From NCBI RefSeq assembly GCF_964340395.1, contig NC_135565.1:11236242-11300241 (forward strand): a DNA stretch of 64,000 nucleotides. Direction: 5' to 3'. Source of the DNA: Glandiceps talaboti (Eukaryota; Hemichordata; Enteropneusta; Spengelidae). A program made the translations under genes and the position numbers. Below are positions 8,720 through 21,882 of this stretch, one piece after another. Every line of letters starts with the position of its first letter. Within the stretch, counting starts at the first letter, position 1. The notes under the pieces are model-generated. The model made no database searches. It worked only from the letters and a program-made list of their open reading frames with translations, and was not told where the DNA came from.

Positions 8720-11640
8720 TACGTCGTTTGGTTAAAGGTTTAATGAAATAATAACAAGCAAACTAATGTTTTGTTCAATAGTAAAGCATCTATGAAGGTT
8801 TGAAATTCTTTAATTAAATGACGAGTTCTTTGCATTTGTTAAGAACTGTAATTGATTAAATACAGTCCGGTTTTTGTTTAACATATAATCAAACACACAT
8901 TTGTAGAAAACAAAAGTAACGGTACACATTTTTTCAATTCGATGAAAATTTTGTGACTCTCTCTTGTTTACTGATGTTAAAAGCCTGGATGTATTTTGCT
9001 TACAATAATTCGAACGGAAAAAATTACGAAAGTAAATAATTAAAATGAACAAAACAGTGAAGATGATATCAGTACGTTTTAATAGGGCATGACAGTGGTG
9101 AGAAGTATACTGTTTGGTTAGGCGGGTGACACACAACAGGAAGAGACAGACCTTGGGGGGAATAGTCAAAACCGCCAACAAGTCATTTGCAGTGATTTAC
9201 TCTCCGTTGAGTCATTGTATTATCCTGCAAATGCGAATAAATCACTGCAGACGCGTCACAATTGCTTCCGTCGAAAAATGTTTCAAGTCAATAAGCGAAA
9301 CTGCTGCATATTTTAACAATGACTTTTATCCCCAAAGTGCTTCATGTATCGCAATGTGTGTTTATTTTTGCCTTCTAAGTTGTTTTTGATGTTTTCTAAG
9401 GAACCCATCGTACTCGAAGTTCGTCATTTTGGTTATTATTAAAGTATTATAAGTTGATCAAAAACTGGTCTCCTATACAGTCTTCTTTTGCTTTATATTG
9501 GGTGCAATAAAACAAGAAGAATGTTGCAATAAAAATAGCGTTTCAACATTTATAGTTGGTTGTTGCAGAAATAACGAAAGTTGAGAATTAATGAATATAA
9601 TTAACTAAATAAACAGGTGTTTCCAGTCAATGGATTATAATTGAATTTAGCATTGCTAATATATTTGATGGCGTGTACGTCACGACAATATAATATATCA
9701 AGACAGGAATGTTAGAAAAGTCACACTGAAATTACAAATATGTACATGACACGACAACATAGCAGCAAAAAAGCAACAACACGTACCGAACCAGTATTTA
9801 CGAAATATATACATATACATAATATATACTTGTCTCACGAACACCTTTTCGTCCTTCACTGTCTCCAAATAAAGCACCATACAGTACGTAGTGTTTATAT
9901 AATACATCACACCTAACTATAATACCACAATAATTTACTTATTTCAGTATGCCTACATATCATTGGGATGATTAAAAAAGTCATCAGCTGTATAGTGGGC
10001 AAGAGTTACAAATCTAACAAATGTGGATGTGAGGTGAGCCATAGATGTTTTTGTGGTATTCAAATTGATAATTCTTCGTACAGACGGAATATAAAATATT
10101 CGATAGAATTAGCGATGAGGAATCGACTGATAAGCCCGATTGTCCCTTGATCGCCAGGGAAGACCACAGACGTTTTTGCTTCTGTGAACATATATAGTCA
10201 GCAGCCAGAGAAAACCATATAGGCAGACAAAAGAGGGAGAGATACAGAGAGAGAGACAGATCTAGAGAGAAAGACATTAAAGGATACAGACAGTCATACA
10301 CATAGAAAATATAAAAGCAAATACGGTAAGGATTGTTTATTATGTATTTGAAATTTGAGAATGGTACGATAGAAAAGAAAGTGCAACACCTCGTGTAAAA
10401 AAAGCTAACTCAAGTTACAATTTATATTCCCCTAAGGGCTTTTAATAGAATGGACATGAAAATTTGATGTCCTACATGACGTTTAAGCCTGAAACAAATA
10501 ACAAAAGGCCACGTGTGTGTTTCTGTCATCACCATTGGGAAATCCTCTATACATGTCAATGCCATATAAAGTCTTTCTAAGATTGTTCTACGGTCAAAAT
10601 AATATTAACAGCAATATTCATTGTCAGCATAACGGGCATTGTTCATAGCAAAATGTCGATTCTACTCGAATATATTCATATTAATTAGTGATTTTGATTA
10701 ATCATTGTGAAGTTCGTCATAGGGATGTATTTTAATTCCGCAACTATAGGGTACAGGGACAGCATAACCTAAACTAGACAGAAATATTAAAACAAAATTC
10801 ACATAAAATGTAATTAGTTCCAAAGAATAGAAAAAAAGAAGTAATAATTACCTATTGATATATACATATCTTTTCATCAATTTTATGTACTCTAGTAAGA
10901 CTAAACTGAAGAACCTTAACTATTTTTGCTTTGGTACGAACATCCATTTCCTATTGAACTACCGACTTGCATTGATGATTCATATTATTCCCAAATTAAA
11001 GTTTTTGGAACACCAGTTATCAACGTTTAGGTACTGTCAAATGTTATTACAATAATTTTGTGGAGAAGTGATTCAAGCACCCAGTTGTTTGTAGCAGTGC
11101 GTGCAAAAATAGTGAACAGACAAAGATGATTTACCTTTACTCAAATATGCACTTCCGATTACATTTTAACATCAACGCAACTGCAAACAATAAAATGTTT
11201 CAAGATTGGCTAAACCTAACAAGAATGGCTTTGCTCAGGTTGCTGTATGTCTGGCAATTTATGGAAGAAAATAAGCAGCCATCAAAATAGGAGAAGAACA
11301 GAAACATTTTACATGAATCAAACTATAAGTGAGATTAGGTGACAACACACGTTAATGCTCCTAAGTTGATCATAGTGATAGACAAAATTGTAATAACATT
11401 TCCGGAAAGTGTCGAGTAGCTATAGTGTTTTTTATATGATTCGAACGTTCTTAAGAACGTTCTTAATATTAAAGTGCAAATATATTAATAAACATCCATA
11501 AAAGGAGAGGGAAGCAATTACTGCATATGTTACACTTTCTCTATTAAAAATTACAAAGAGAGACTGTCATACAAGTATACTCAGAAGTAACCAGATTGAA
11601 CAACACTTGTGAAGTTAATAGCAATGTTCTAACAAAGCTA
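8720..11640. other. Upstream of gene A: no supported gene
   Basis: Short ORFs exist (for example minus 8810-9181 and minus 9698-9910), but none has both believable splice sites and family resemblance. A GA-rich tract lies at 10230-10275. Otherwise AT-rich with nothing recognised. Confidence 0.45.
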
Positions 11641-11647
11641 CACATAC

Positions 11648-11675
11648 CTTGCTAGGCGAGGCACAGGTGACCTAT
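11648..11675 (-). other. Possible non-coding 5' exon of gene A
   Basis: On the minus strand TACAAGCAG is followed by 28 bases with in-frame stops and then CAAG/GTATGTGTAG, a strong donor. Gene A exon 1 has an acceptor just before its ATG, so a non-coding leader exon is expected upstream on this strand, and this is the best donor noticed. The distance (3.2 kb) is plausible, but nothing else links the two. Confidence 0.2.
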
Positions 11676-11679
11676 CTGC

Positions 11680-13655
11680 TTGTAAGAGTGACACTAGAAG
11701 TTTTTTTATGCCGAGAAAATGATATATGTTTTGAACTTTTCGCATTAACACGCCTGCTTCACGCCTTTTTTAATTACCAAAACGTGTGTCGTGAATATTC
11801 TTCCTCGAATTATTCATATCTATGAAGAAGATTCAGGCAAAATTGAATATTCAATTAGAACTTTAGTGGAAATTATGATTTGGTTGTGTATGTAGGCATT
11901 TTGCGTTGTTATCTGGGCGTGTCGGGATTGAAAGGTAAACTGATACAACGACACACAACAAATCGTGTCCTGTAAATGTTGTATTCACTGATGTCTTATT
12001 CATTTCCCAATGGACGTCGATGTATTGATAAATATTCATAGTGCTTATGATTGGGTTTCATCATGTCAAACAGGTATCAAAGAGGCGTTCAAGGCAATCT
12101 TTTCATGGGGCAATAACATTCTTTCTCCTACACATATTGAAGATTGCATTGTTATTATCATTTCCATTTAATAAGAATATCAATAAATGAATATATTTGT
12201 TAATATAATAAACACATAATATGAAAAACATATAATGACATAATTGCAAATTTCAGATACAATAGCCGGTAGCCACCAAACAAAAGAAAACATACACACA
12301 AAAACAGATACAGATGACGCTTGTATTTGAGGTACTACTGATATATATCTGAAAATGATTAACCTTAATTCATGATTGAATACTCATTGTGTCATGAATA
12401 ACCTCTGAAATGATGTTTGTGATCACTTTTCGCCTGGTTTCCTAGCACTTATAAATTTCAACTTAGCTCTCTTTGTCCGTTTGGTAATATTTTTCCGGAA
12501 TGTTTTAAAACTTCAATCAGTGATACTTTCACAAACTGTATTGAAGAACTGAAATTGGCTTTTAGCCAGAATAGCAAATTGTCAATGAATATATAGGGAT
12601 TACACAGAAAGAGGTGATGATTAACGGGCATTTAGTCTTCTCTGATAGCATTTAACACTCGACTTGATGATCGCCGTCAGCAACATATCCCATATACCTG
12701 TTCATCTATGATCTGAAGCTGTGAGCCCAAAACCTTAGAGCATAAAACAATGCAATTCTGAAGTCCCTTACCTATTATTGTTTTGTTTAGCAAGCGATAT
12801 ATTGATATTTATTTGTGCAAATTGTTACTTGACATCTAAAATTATGTTCCTACAGGGGAAAATCGTAAACGAAAACTGAAAACCTTACGATGTAAATGTA
12901 TCTAGTTTTGACATCTGCTACAGGATAGTTTGTTATGTAGAATATGGAGTTTTATAGCTTTTAAAACTGTACGAGCTGTACCTTGAGTATTATTGTTCCG
13001 ATTAGACAAATAACAATATATTCACTATTAATTGTAAAAAAATATCAATAATTATGCACTGTAACAGGTTGAAATAGCAACCATATTGGGGCGCTGATTT
13101 TTGTGTGCGGGTCTAAAATTCAACTTGATTTGATGCATTGTACCTTATTGTGTGAAAAGCTACAAAAATATGTTTACATTAAATACAGTAAGTTATTATC
13201 TTTAAAGTTGTAGTTCCTGCAAGTGCAACGTTAATATACTACATTATCTGGCAACCGAATATGGAGTTTAAAGGGCAGAAACGTAAACCATATAGCCAAT
13301 AAAAACGACTGTGTCATTAGACCAGGTACGGATTTAATCTAAGCCTTGCTATTGTGTTTTCAGCTCGAAAGATTTATTTTTGCAGATTTACTCCGGTTAA
13401 CAGATTTATTATCTTAGAAAGGTGTTTTGTAATGTATTTCAAAACTTAGACTTTACAAGTTAAAATACTACAGAACAATAAATATTATCCAAAGTTGTTA
13501 ATTTTTTATCAGCAAAGTATAAAAAGATTAAGACAATAAAAAATAGATGAGATGTAAATAGTTTAATATAAATCTTAAAACCAACTTCCTTTGCTGCACA
13601 CTAATTTGTAAACTATGACTTTTGCTAGGGCAACGTGAAAACTGGCTAGAATATT
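11680..13655. other. AT-rich non-coding stretch
   Basis: No gene, RNA gene or repeat family recognised. Confidence 0.45.
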
Positions 13656-13660
13656 CATTT

Positions 13661-13838
13661 AGCTGTTTTAGTAAGGTTTTTGTCCAAGCATATGATAAAA
13701 TGTAGCAGTTTTAGTAAGGGTTTTGTCCAAGCAGACGATAAAATGTAGCAGTTTTAGTAAGGGTTTTGTCCAAGCAGACGATAAAATGTAGCAGTTTTAG
13801 TAGGGGTTTGTCCAAGCAGACGATAAAATTTAGCAGTT
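13661..13838. repeat. 43-bp minisatellite, four units
   Basis: Four tandem units of AGTTTTAGTAAGGGTTTTGT followed by CCAAGCAGACGATAAAATGT. The first unit (AAGCATATGAT) and last unit (TAGGGGTTTG, AAAATTTAG) are variants. Period 43, so frames break. Confidence 0.92.
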
Positions 13839-13849
13839 TCATAGTAACT

Positions 13850-14930
13850 TAAGCTTCCTATTGTCAAAGGAGACAATAGAATGTTAGGAGTAAGATTTGT
13901 GTCAAGTAGGACGACGTCCTCTTTCAGCCGGTCTTCATTGTGTATATCGCGTTACTGAGCTGTTAGCAGTGGGCTCTAGATCTATCATCCATCATCAACA
14001 CTTTCTGCGATTCTGAAATAAGACGATGCCAGCGTTTGTATCACTAGATTAACAGGTGATTGAACGGAGCCACATTGCAAGTAGGAGTAATACTTAGTAC
14101 TACAGAGTGTAATCATATCCACCATTCCACTTGCTTAAGGCTAGTTTAGTGTCAAATCCAAAAGGTGTGAACTTATTTCAGAATCGCAAAAAGTGTTGAA
14201 AATTTCAAAGATTAGTTTCAACTTTCAGGGTGTTTGTGCCTTGTGAAACGACGTTTGATTTGATCGTGGTTTGAAGTGCCATCAATCACAAACAATTATT
14301 TTTGTACACACTTATTTTGCCTGATATGTCATCATTCATTGTGATCAAAACAAAGGGACATGCATATGTCCCATATGCTATGTCACCTTGTGACAGCTTT
14401 AAAAGGAATGGGAAATTGTATGTCAGAGAACTATTACATACAGACACATGCACAGATAGTAGAGCAGTAGAGGCCTGGAAAGAGGCCTAGTCTTTGAGAT
14501 ACCGCAGCCGGAAAATAACAAGTATAATATATATTCTACAGTTGTGTTACAATACCTACATAATCAATCGTTTCCTAAATTCTACAGTTGTGTTGCAAAG
14601 CTATTTTGCTGATTTGTAGTTGCTCATCATATGTAATATATATATATATATATAGCCGTTACCATGGCAAAACGCACATTCTTTTTAGAACAATAGTTCT
14701 TGTATGCCGGCTAATACCTATCACACACAAAAACATATACATGTTCAACCTAAACACATTAAAACTTTAATATGATCCACAAACACAACGCATAGCATTT
14801 TTATTTTATCCCAACAAATGTTGGTCTTAGTCCTCCTACACTATGTTACATACTGTGTTCTAACTTAATTTGTAATAATTTTTGGCTCTGTCATAATGAA
14901 TTTCCATATTGCTGAGACTCTAATGAAGAG
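13850..14930. other. Non-coding stretch
   Basis: A 62-codon frame at 14302-14490 has no splice support or recognisable motif. A short TA run lies at 14637-14655. Nothing else seen. Confidence 0.45.
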
Positions 14931-14932
14931 TT

Positions 14933-15023
<91 letters not shown>

Positions 15024-15047
15024 CATATATACACATATATATATATG

Positions 15048-15131
<84 letters not shown>
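14933..15131. repeat. (AT)n microsatellite, about 200 bp
   Basis: Long AT dinucleotide array with a few C/G interruptions between 15003 and 15062. Confidence 0.97.
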
Positions 15132-15133
<2 letters not shown>

Positions 15134-15265
15134 GCTGGATATTTACCGGTTATTTTGCGGGTGACGTCAGATATGCCGAACCTGCTGCAGCACTAAGATG
15201 AAAGGACTGATATACACAGATGGACCTAGCCCATTGTAACAGCCTCCCTTGGTAGGGTGGGGGCT

Positions 15266-15380
15266 AATAAAATAGAGTATGGTAGAGTAGAGTAGAGTGA
15301 AGTAGAGAGTGGCAAAGTAGAATAGATTAGAATGGCTTAGAGTAGAGTAGCAGAGTAGAGTGGAGAGGAATGGTATGTAT
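15266..15380. repeat. Degenerate (AGAGT)n tract
   Basis: TAGAGTAGAGT-type pentamers with interspersed variants lead toward the AATAC array. Confidence 0.75.
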
Positions 15381-15446
15381 TGAAGTATATTAGAGAGAGT
15401 ATATTTGGGAGAAAGTAGAGACGTTTCGAGTCAAGTGGAAGAGCAC

Positions 15447-15726
15447 AATACAATGAAATACAATACAATACAATACAATACAATACAATACAATACAATA
15501 CAATACAATACAATACAATACAATACAATACAATACAATAACATAACATACAATTCAATACAATGTATTACATTATATTACAATGCAATACAATGCTTTA
15601 TAATACAACACAATGATATACAATACAAACAATACAATACAATACATTACATTACAATACAATACAATACAATACAATACAATACAATACAATACAATAT
15701 AATATAATACAACACAATATAATACG
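15447..15726. repeat. (AATAC)n pentanucleotide array
   Basis: AATAC units in two perfect blocks (about 15450-15540 and 15655-15700) joined by degenerate AATAC-like sequence (CATTACATTA, AACATAACAT). Confidence 0.95.
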
Positions 15727-15729
15727 ATG

Positions 15730-18149
15730 CAATACGTAGACAAAACATTGAATCACAATATGGAATAGAAATATGACAATGTTGAGGTTACACTTTGTTG
15801 AAATTTACAGAAAGACGTACTGAAATCTATTAGAATGTTTGCACTTAGAGTTTAACATGATTCATTACCTACCGTGTTAATTTTGGCTTGAGTTTTACAA
15901 TTCTCAAACTAATAATGGAAAGAATGGTGTTGCGTTCTTTTCAACGTGGACAAAATCTTGTTAGCACATTCCGGTTAACAGACAGGCTTTCAAAAGAGGT
16001 TAGAATAATCCCGTATTCCGAATACCATAGTTAGTAAGTTAGTTAGTTAGTTAGTTAGTTACGTAGTGACGTTTTAACGATCCCACGCTGCACGTTTTCG
16101 TTACAGATTTACTTTGTCGAGATGGACAAGCATATCGTGCCTTTTCAATAACTAATATCACGCAACGAATCTCAGAGGTGTTACTTGTCCCACCGGAGAG
16201 TACTCATGTCAGAGCGGTTCTAAGCAAGGGAAATAATCCAGGTGTTATATTACATATAAACATGTACATTATCAAAAGTAATGCCGTAGGATAGTAGTTC
16301 CCTTTTAATGAATAACTGTCACTCGAGAGAAATGAAAGGTTGTATCCTATTCATTTTATATATGTACAGATTAAAAATTGAGGATAGTGCATGTCTTAAA
16401 CATTTCCGTTGAAAAACATCTGATGGCGTAGGAACAATAATACCTATACATTCAGAAATGTTGCACCTTAATCAGATTCAGATTAAATATCACGGGAAAC
16501 CAAATCTGATGCTATCGTGTAAAATCCGAAGAATCCGATACTAAGAGGATTTATTGTTTCCTGTCGTCTTAATGGTATTATTCTTTGTTTGTCAGATTAG
16601 ATCTTATTCCCCAATATTTTTCTTCGTTCAGCCAAGGAAAATATGAGTGGCCTTTGTCATTACGAGTCGCTAGACCAGTAGTCACAAAACCCTTGGGTTA
16701 CGAGTATTGACCGGCTGAATGAAGAAAAATATTGGAGAAATAACATAATTATACCAGTGCCAGTAATAGCAAAGAAAATTCGGGAAGGTACTGGTAATTT
16801 TGAACGTTTTGACTCATATTTCGAACACAGCAGAACCAGTGACGTAGACATGCGTTGTCGTGACGTAGAACGAATACATATTCCATATGTTTTGTCCTAA
16901 ATGATGTGTATGGTGTAATGTTGCTAAGGTAATTTTTAGGCCAGCCAGATTGTAAACCCAACTTTGTAAATGTTCTGAGGGTCTTTGCGCTGAGTAGCTG
17001 AGTGCTGACGAATTATATTGTTAAGTCTATCCTCAATCTTTACATTTGTGATTCAGAATTTGTATATACAAGGTCTAGCAGAACCCTCGAACTTGTAACA
17101 ATATTGGCTATAAATGCTTCTCAAAAACTGATTTCTCAACCTGCTCCTATTATCTCACGCTTAATACCAATACCACAGTATCGCTCATTTCTTGGAGTTG
17201 TAAAACTTAACAGAAGCCCACACCTTTCATGTAACACGCACGGTCTTAGTTTGAAATGATAGTCTTATTTATAATCAATTCGAAGAGGAGTTTGAGGTTC
17301 GGTGAGAAATATGGGTTATAGTCGTGGATCGCGGAATTGTGAATCTGAAGGAGGAAACAAACCAGGCGCGTGACGTCACCATATGAAGGGTTGCTCATGT
17401 AACATACTTATCTTCATAAGACTGTCTTTAGAGTATAGAAGAAACTGCCTAAACATGGAGACGTGGATTTATCACTCATACTTCAAAAGTACATTGGAAA
17501 TTATACTTACGGATTCAACTGAGACATAAATGTCGAAGGTTTATGAACAGAAATGTGTATCCCTATCCATTTCTGTGAACATTGCATTATAATATCCTTT
17601 GCATGCTCAGTAAGCCCACTTCAAGTATCCAAAGATTCCAAGATCTGTGGGGTTTTTTGGCTTTAATTATGAAATGTTACATTTTTATCAGCACAATATA
17701 CAAAAGTGTGAAAATACAAAACCAAAATAGATCAGAATATGCTTGATGTATATGATCGTAAAAAGCGAAAAAAACAATGAAATTACACAAATTTCCTTTC
17801 TGGGCTATGTCTCTACATTTGCCTGTTGAAAGGGCATTATCCGAGGCAATAGGTTTTTTTTGTTTTTGTTTTTAACCTTTTCCTTTGTTAATTTAAAGAT
17901 TTATTTTGTTCCACGTTTCCAAATGTCAGAACTATTTCTTGAGGTTCACACATCAAGCACAAATGCCACGGGGACTCATTTGATAGATTATTCGTCTTTC
18001 GAATATTTTTGATACCATTGTATACTTGCCTCTAGACAGAATTAATTTCAATGACTGTTTGCCGGAAGGAGTTCTTGTAGGGTAGTTTAGAATGAGTTCC
18101 CGATATAAGGATATATGCACACTACAACGTACGTAATATTGCATTGTGC

Positions 18150-18150
<1 letters not shown>
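15730..18150. other. Non-coding stretch
   Basis: A short (TTAG)n run sits at 16030-16063. ORFs at 16660-16961 (minus) and 17002-17259 (plus) show no supporting features; the minus one contains WFCC but lacks an acceptor and the second CC pair. No gene supported. Confidence 0.45.
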
Positions 18151-18152
<2 letters not shown>

Positions 18153-18229
<77 letters not shown>

Positions 18230-18235
18230 CATACA
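18153..18235. repeat. (AT)n then ACAT/ACAC microsatellite
   Basis: AT dinucleotide array ending in CATACATACACACACC. Confidence 0.96.
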
Positions 18236-18915
18236 CACACCTTGTTTTAATACCCTTTACATTACGTGAGCTACTTCACGATTTTGATTAGACAATGTTA
18301 TCTCATGCAAAAGTAGAATAATGTTTGTAAAGTAAGAAGGAGTTCTGTGTCATTTCTAATGACTTTAGGTATATATGTATGCTACTAACATAATCGCAAA
18401 ATCGTCAGGGGGGAAGGATATTCAAGGACAAAGAATCTACTCATGTATTCAATAGCAACAAAGAATTGTCAACATGTGTCGTGTTTGCTTTCACTCTTTG
18501 AATTCATGTATTTTTCTGACATACGTTCAAATGCAGCCCATACAGATAAGTCCGTGATTTACGCATTTGAATAATCGAAATTAAAGTCTAAATTATTCAT
18601 CATCTTTTCAGATTTAGCAGATATATATTGTTGGTTACTGAATGCACGTGGGGAATTGTTCTTGAGGGGGCAACGAGAGAGCGAGAGCACTGATCGCCCA
18701 AAGATAGTATAGCAAGAATTCCATTTCTACAGTGATATTAATATCAGTGATGTCATCAATGATGTATAGAGCTATTGTCAAGTCGCGTTAACACACCTGG
18801 GTAGGTCAAGTGTGAAGAAAGTCGAGCGATCTATAAAGCATCTGCTATTGGAAATAATACAAAATATGAACGGTATATATTACAAAGGCAATCGTTGTCT
18901 AACTATGCACTTTGG
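18236..18915. other. Non-coding stretch
   Basis: AT-rich sequence without an exon, RNA gene or repeat family that I recognise. Confidence 0.45.
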
Positions 18916-18918
18916 TGA

Positions 18919-19140
18919 CTGAATATATATATATATATATATAACTCGGTGAGTATCAATCTGCTAAGACAGTGCTCTATACCGCAGTGGCAGAGCGTAA
19001 TATATAATATATATATATATATACAAAATACACAAGTTATGGTACGGAGCCGTTACTCACCATAACTTGTGTATTTTGTGCAATACAGCTCTACTTCTCA
19101 GTATTGAGCGCTTTTCCTTCAGTTTATGACTTACCTCTTA
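18919..19140. mobile_element. Hairpin-containing element between AT microsatellites
   Basis: A perfect 21-bp inverted repeat (19023-19043 against 19059-19079) encloses a 15-base loop. The flanks read CTCGGTGAGTATCAATCTGC and CTCAGTATTGAGCGC, and AT runs lie at 18925-18943, 19000-19022 and just beyond. Probably a small non-autonomous element carrying its own AT tracts. Confidence 0.55.
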
Positions 19141-19150
19141 CACTGAATTA

Positions 19151-19259
<109 letters not shown>

Positions 19260-19269
19260 CTGTCATAAA

Positions 19270-19690
19270 AAAAGTTTTATATAGGGCCTAACAATAAAAA
19301 GCTGTGTGGTTCCGATTACGCTCAATTTTAGAATTATAGGTGGGGTAGGAATATTTTTTTATTTTTTTATATATTTATTTTCATATGTTAGTGTCTAGTT
19401 CAGGAAGTTCTGTTTTCTGTTGTTTTCCATGTCGTCTCTGTGTTAGTTTCTTCTCATCAGATGTACAGCTATTACAGATTGGAAGAACAATTTTATATTG
19501 TCTTTTTCAGTTGATGTCAGTTTCCACATCCACTATTTTTTGCGAGACTTGACAATGTTCGCGATTTTATTTTTTTTCGACTATGTAAAAAAATGTTTAG
19601 GGTTTGCCTTAAATTAAACTTTCTGAGTCTTAAATCGATGCTGCCATCCATTGTCTATGTTGTCCTGTTTATATAAAGTCCAGTCAACGA
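19270..19690. repeat. Dispersed repeat family R, copy 1
   Basis: GTGTGGTTCCGATTACG, then GGTGGGGTAGGAATATTTTT, then CAGATGTACAGCTATTACAG and TGATGTCAGTTTCC. The same order recurs at 29930-30250. The 3' part (AATCGATGCTGCCATCCATT) recurs inverted at 44325-44420, and the 5' part recurs at 63550-63600. No coding capacity. Confidence 0.75.
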
Positions 19691-19699
19691 CAGTGTAAC

Positions 19700-21440
19700 A
19701 TTGTAGAATAGACAATGGAATGTTGTCAAATGGATAATGTAATTCTCAAAACGTCCAAATGTTCCACATTGTAATATACCAATTAGGGAAGGATGTCCAC
19801 TATTGCTTTCGTCTATTATCAGGTGACCAAATATTAAATTAACTTCCATATAGGGTAGCACTTTCTATTGTAGAGATGACATTAGGTCACGCGATGATTT
19901 ATGTGTCTTCGACATCAATGTTTATGATGCCCATACTTATAGCACAGATACATGTAAATTGAAACATTATTACTAAATGTTATTGATGCGTCGTTTGACA
20001 CTATCTCAGACGATGAGCAGTGTTTTTGATGTACGTGAAGGCAATACATTGCAGTGTCCTTAATGTTATCAGTGTCCGAGATTTCTTCTTGGAAGGCATT
20101 ACAAAAATCGTTTTGGAAGATGTTCTGTCGTTACAATTTTGACGTAGCGATGATCGTCAATTGTATTAAATGGCCGAAAAGTAATGTCAAGTATTCTTTA
20201 TGTATCTCTTATTGCCTGGCTATGAGGGCACTAGATGGCTTCTATTACCCCAAGGACCGGTAAGAAGCAACTATTTCCCAACACTTAAGGGAAATAATTG
20301 CTACATAAAAGTATGAGTGGAAAATTATATGTCATCTATTAGTGTTCGAATGAAGCCATGTTCTAACGGCTTTTATATTAAAACATCCCCTTCTCAGGGA
20401 CGTATACTTCCCACAGTCAAAGCAAAAGGTATCGGTAGCACTCCCATGGTACATCAATAGTGCTCCCGGGAAAACGAAAAAGAATAGTGTCCGCTATATT
20501 AAAATTGAGATCACTATGGGTCACTAGTCCACACTACGAGACATGATCGCTATGATCTAAGGCAATCGCTAAAGGCTGTATGAAAATGTGTTATGAAAAA
20601 CTATTATTATTCCATGTTCAGACATACAGTAAAAGTCATATTACCGTTCGTGTAGTGAAGAACTGTATTGTGGCTCGAGGTATCACCTTTTTCCCCGTCA
20701 AAGGGGTTTCAATTTGACTAGATAATCCTTAGAAACTACAAATACCTTGTGATCTATTTTGAGTGTTTATTTTCGTCGTAAATGAGATAATTTGTTCATC
20801 ATAATGTTCAAGTTTTGGTTATCTTTTTCAAAACTTAAAACACAACTTTTACAATTGAAAATACTGCAAAGTAATTGTTGTTATTCAAAATATTTTGAAA
20901 TGTTTGCACTTTTATCAACAAAATATCTGGCAAAACCCAATTAGATCAGAAGGTGTTTAGATGCATCTACAAAATATTATAAAGACAAGTTTATTTAGAG
21001 ACGAAGGCAAGTTTATTTCTTTAAATACATAATCAATACATTAACGTGCACTAATGAATAGTATGTACAGTGTGTTACACGGTTCAGTCATTTGACGTAA
21101 CGATTCCTATAGTAAGATATCAATTTATAATAGTGAGTTGAGGTAAAAAGCTACATAAAAAGTCAAGCAAAAGCTACATAAAAAGTCAAACAGACAAGCT
21201 TCCACTCAAAGTTACTTTTGAAGGTATGTAAATGCGAGGCTGAGTTTATCTTATTGTTATCACCCCTGCACCGTTTGGACAGCACTAACATAGAGTTGTT
21301 TAAAGTGGCAAATCTATTGTACAAATCTATTGTGAAGAATTCTGGGAAATAATCAATAAGTAGGAGCCAATTTTCATAACTTAAGTAATAAGAATTGTAT
21401 GTGCCTAGCTAATTAGTCTTTGCAATTCTGACCTTCAGCT
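19700..21440. other. Non-coding stretch
   Basis: No supported exon. AAAGCTACATAAAAAGTCAA is tandemly duplicated at about 21148-21190. ORFs of 68-69 codons have no splice or motif support. Confidence 0.45.
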
Positions 21441-21449
21441 CTGCAAATT

Positions 21450-21790
21450 ATATGAACATAAAGGTATTAATAAATATGGTGGTACTAGAGGGAAAAATCA
21501 TTGTCATTGAAATTATCAATGTGGTGGCAGTGGTGGGACTGGTCCTTACCATTGACTTTGGCACTCGCACACCTTTAAACGTCTGACAGCATTTCAATTT
21601 CAACACATGCTTTTGAAATACTTGAACGAGGAGAGGATCATGATATAGTAAAAGCAAATTGAAGGTGGATAATTTTTAACAAAATGGAATCCGGGGATGT
21701 CACATTTTACTCACCACACCACGTTTTATTCCTCTGCCACTGTAATTACTGAAGCCTTTCCAAGTAGACAAATTAATTACATTCAGTATC
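21450..21790 (-). repeat. Dispersed repeat family G, copy 1
   Basis: On the minus strand it reads GGCTTCAGTAATTACAG, GTGGTGAGTAAAATGTGACA, a C-rich stretch, TCCTCTCCTCGTTCAAGTAT and GACGTTTAAAGGTGTGCGAG. The same order occurs at 24560-24870 (minus) and 43330-43560 (plus), so this is a mobile or duplicated non-coding element, not gene sequence. Confidence 0.75.
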
Positions 21791-21803
21791 TACTCGTCTC
21801 TGT

Positions 21804-21804
21804 T

Positions 21805-21880
<76 letters not shown>
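21804..21880. repeat. (TCAA)n tail of the LINE
   Basis: About 19 perfect tetramers at the 3' end of the minus-strand LINE. Confidence 0.96.

Positions 21881-21882
<2 letters not shown>

Noticed and set aside
16749-16961. Minus-strand frame with WFCCVRNMSQN as another CC module
   Set aside because: No acceptor precedes it and the second CC pair is absent.
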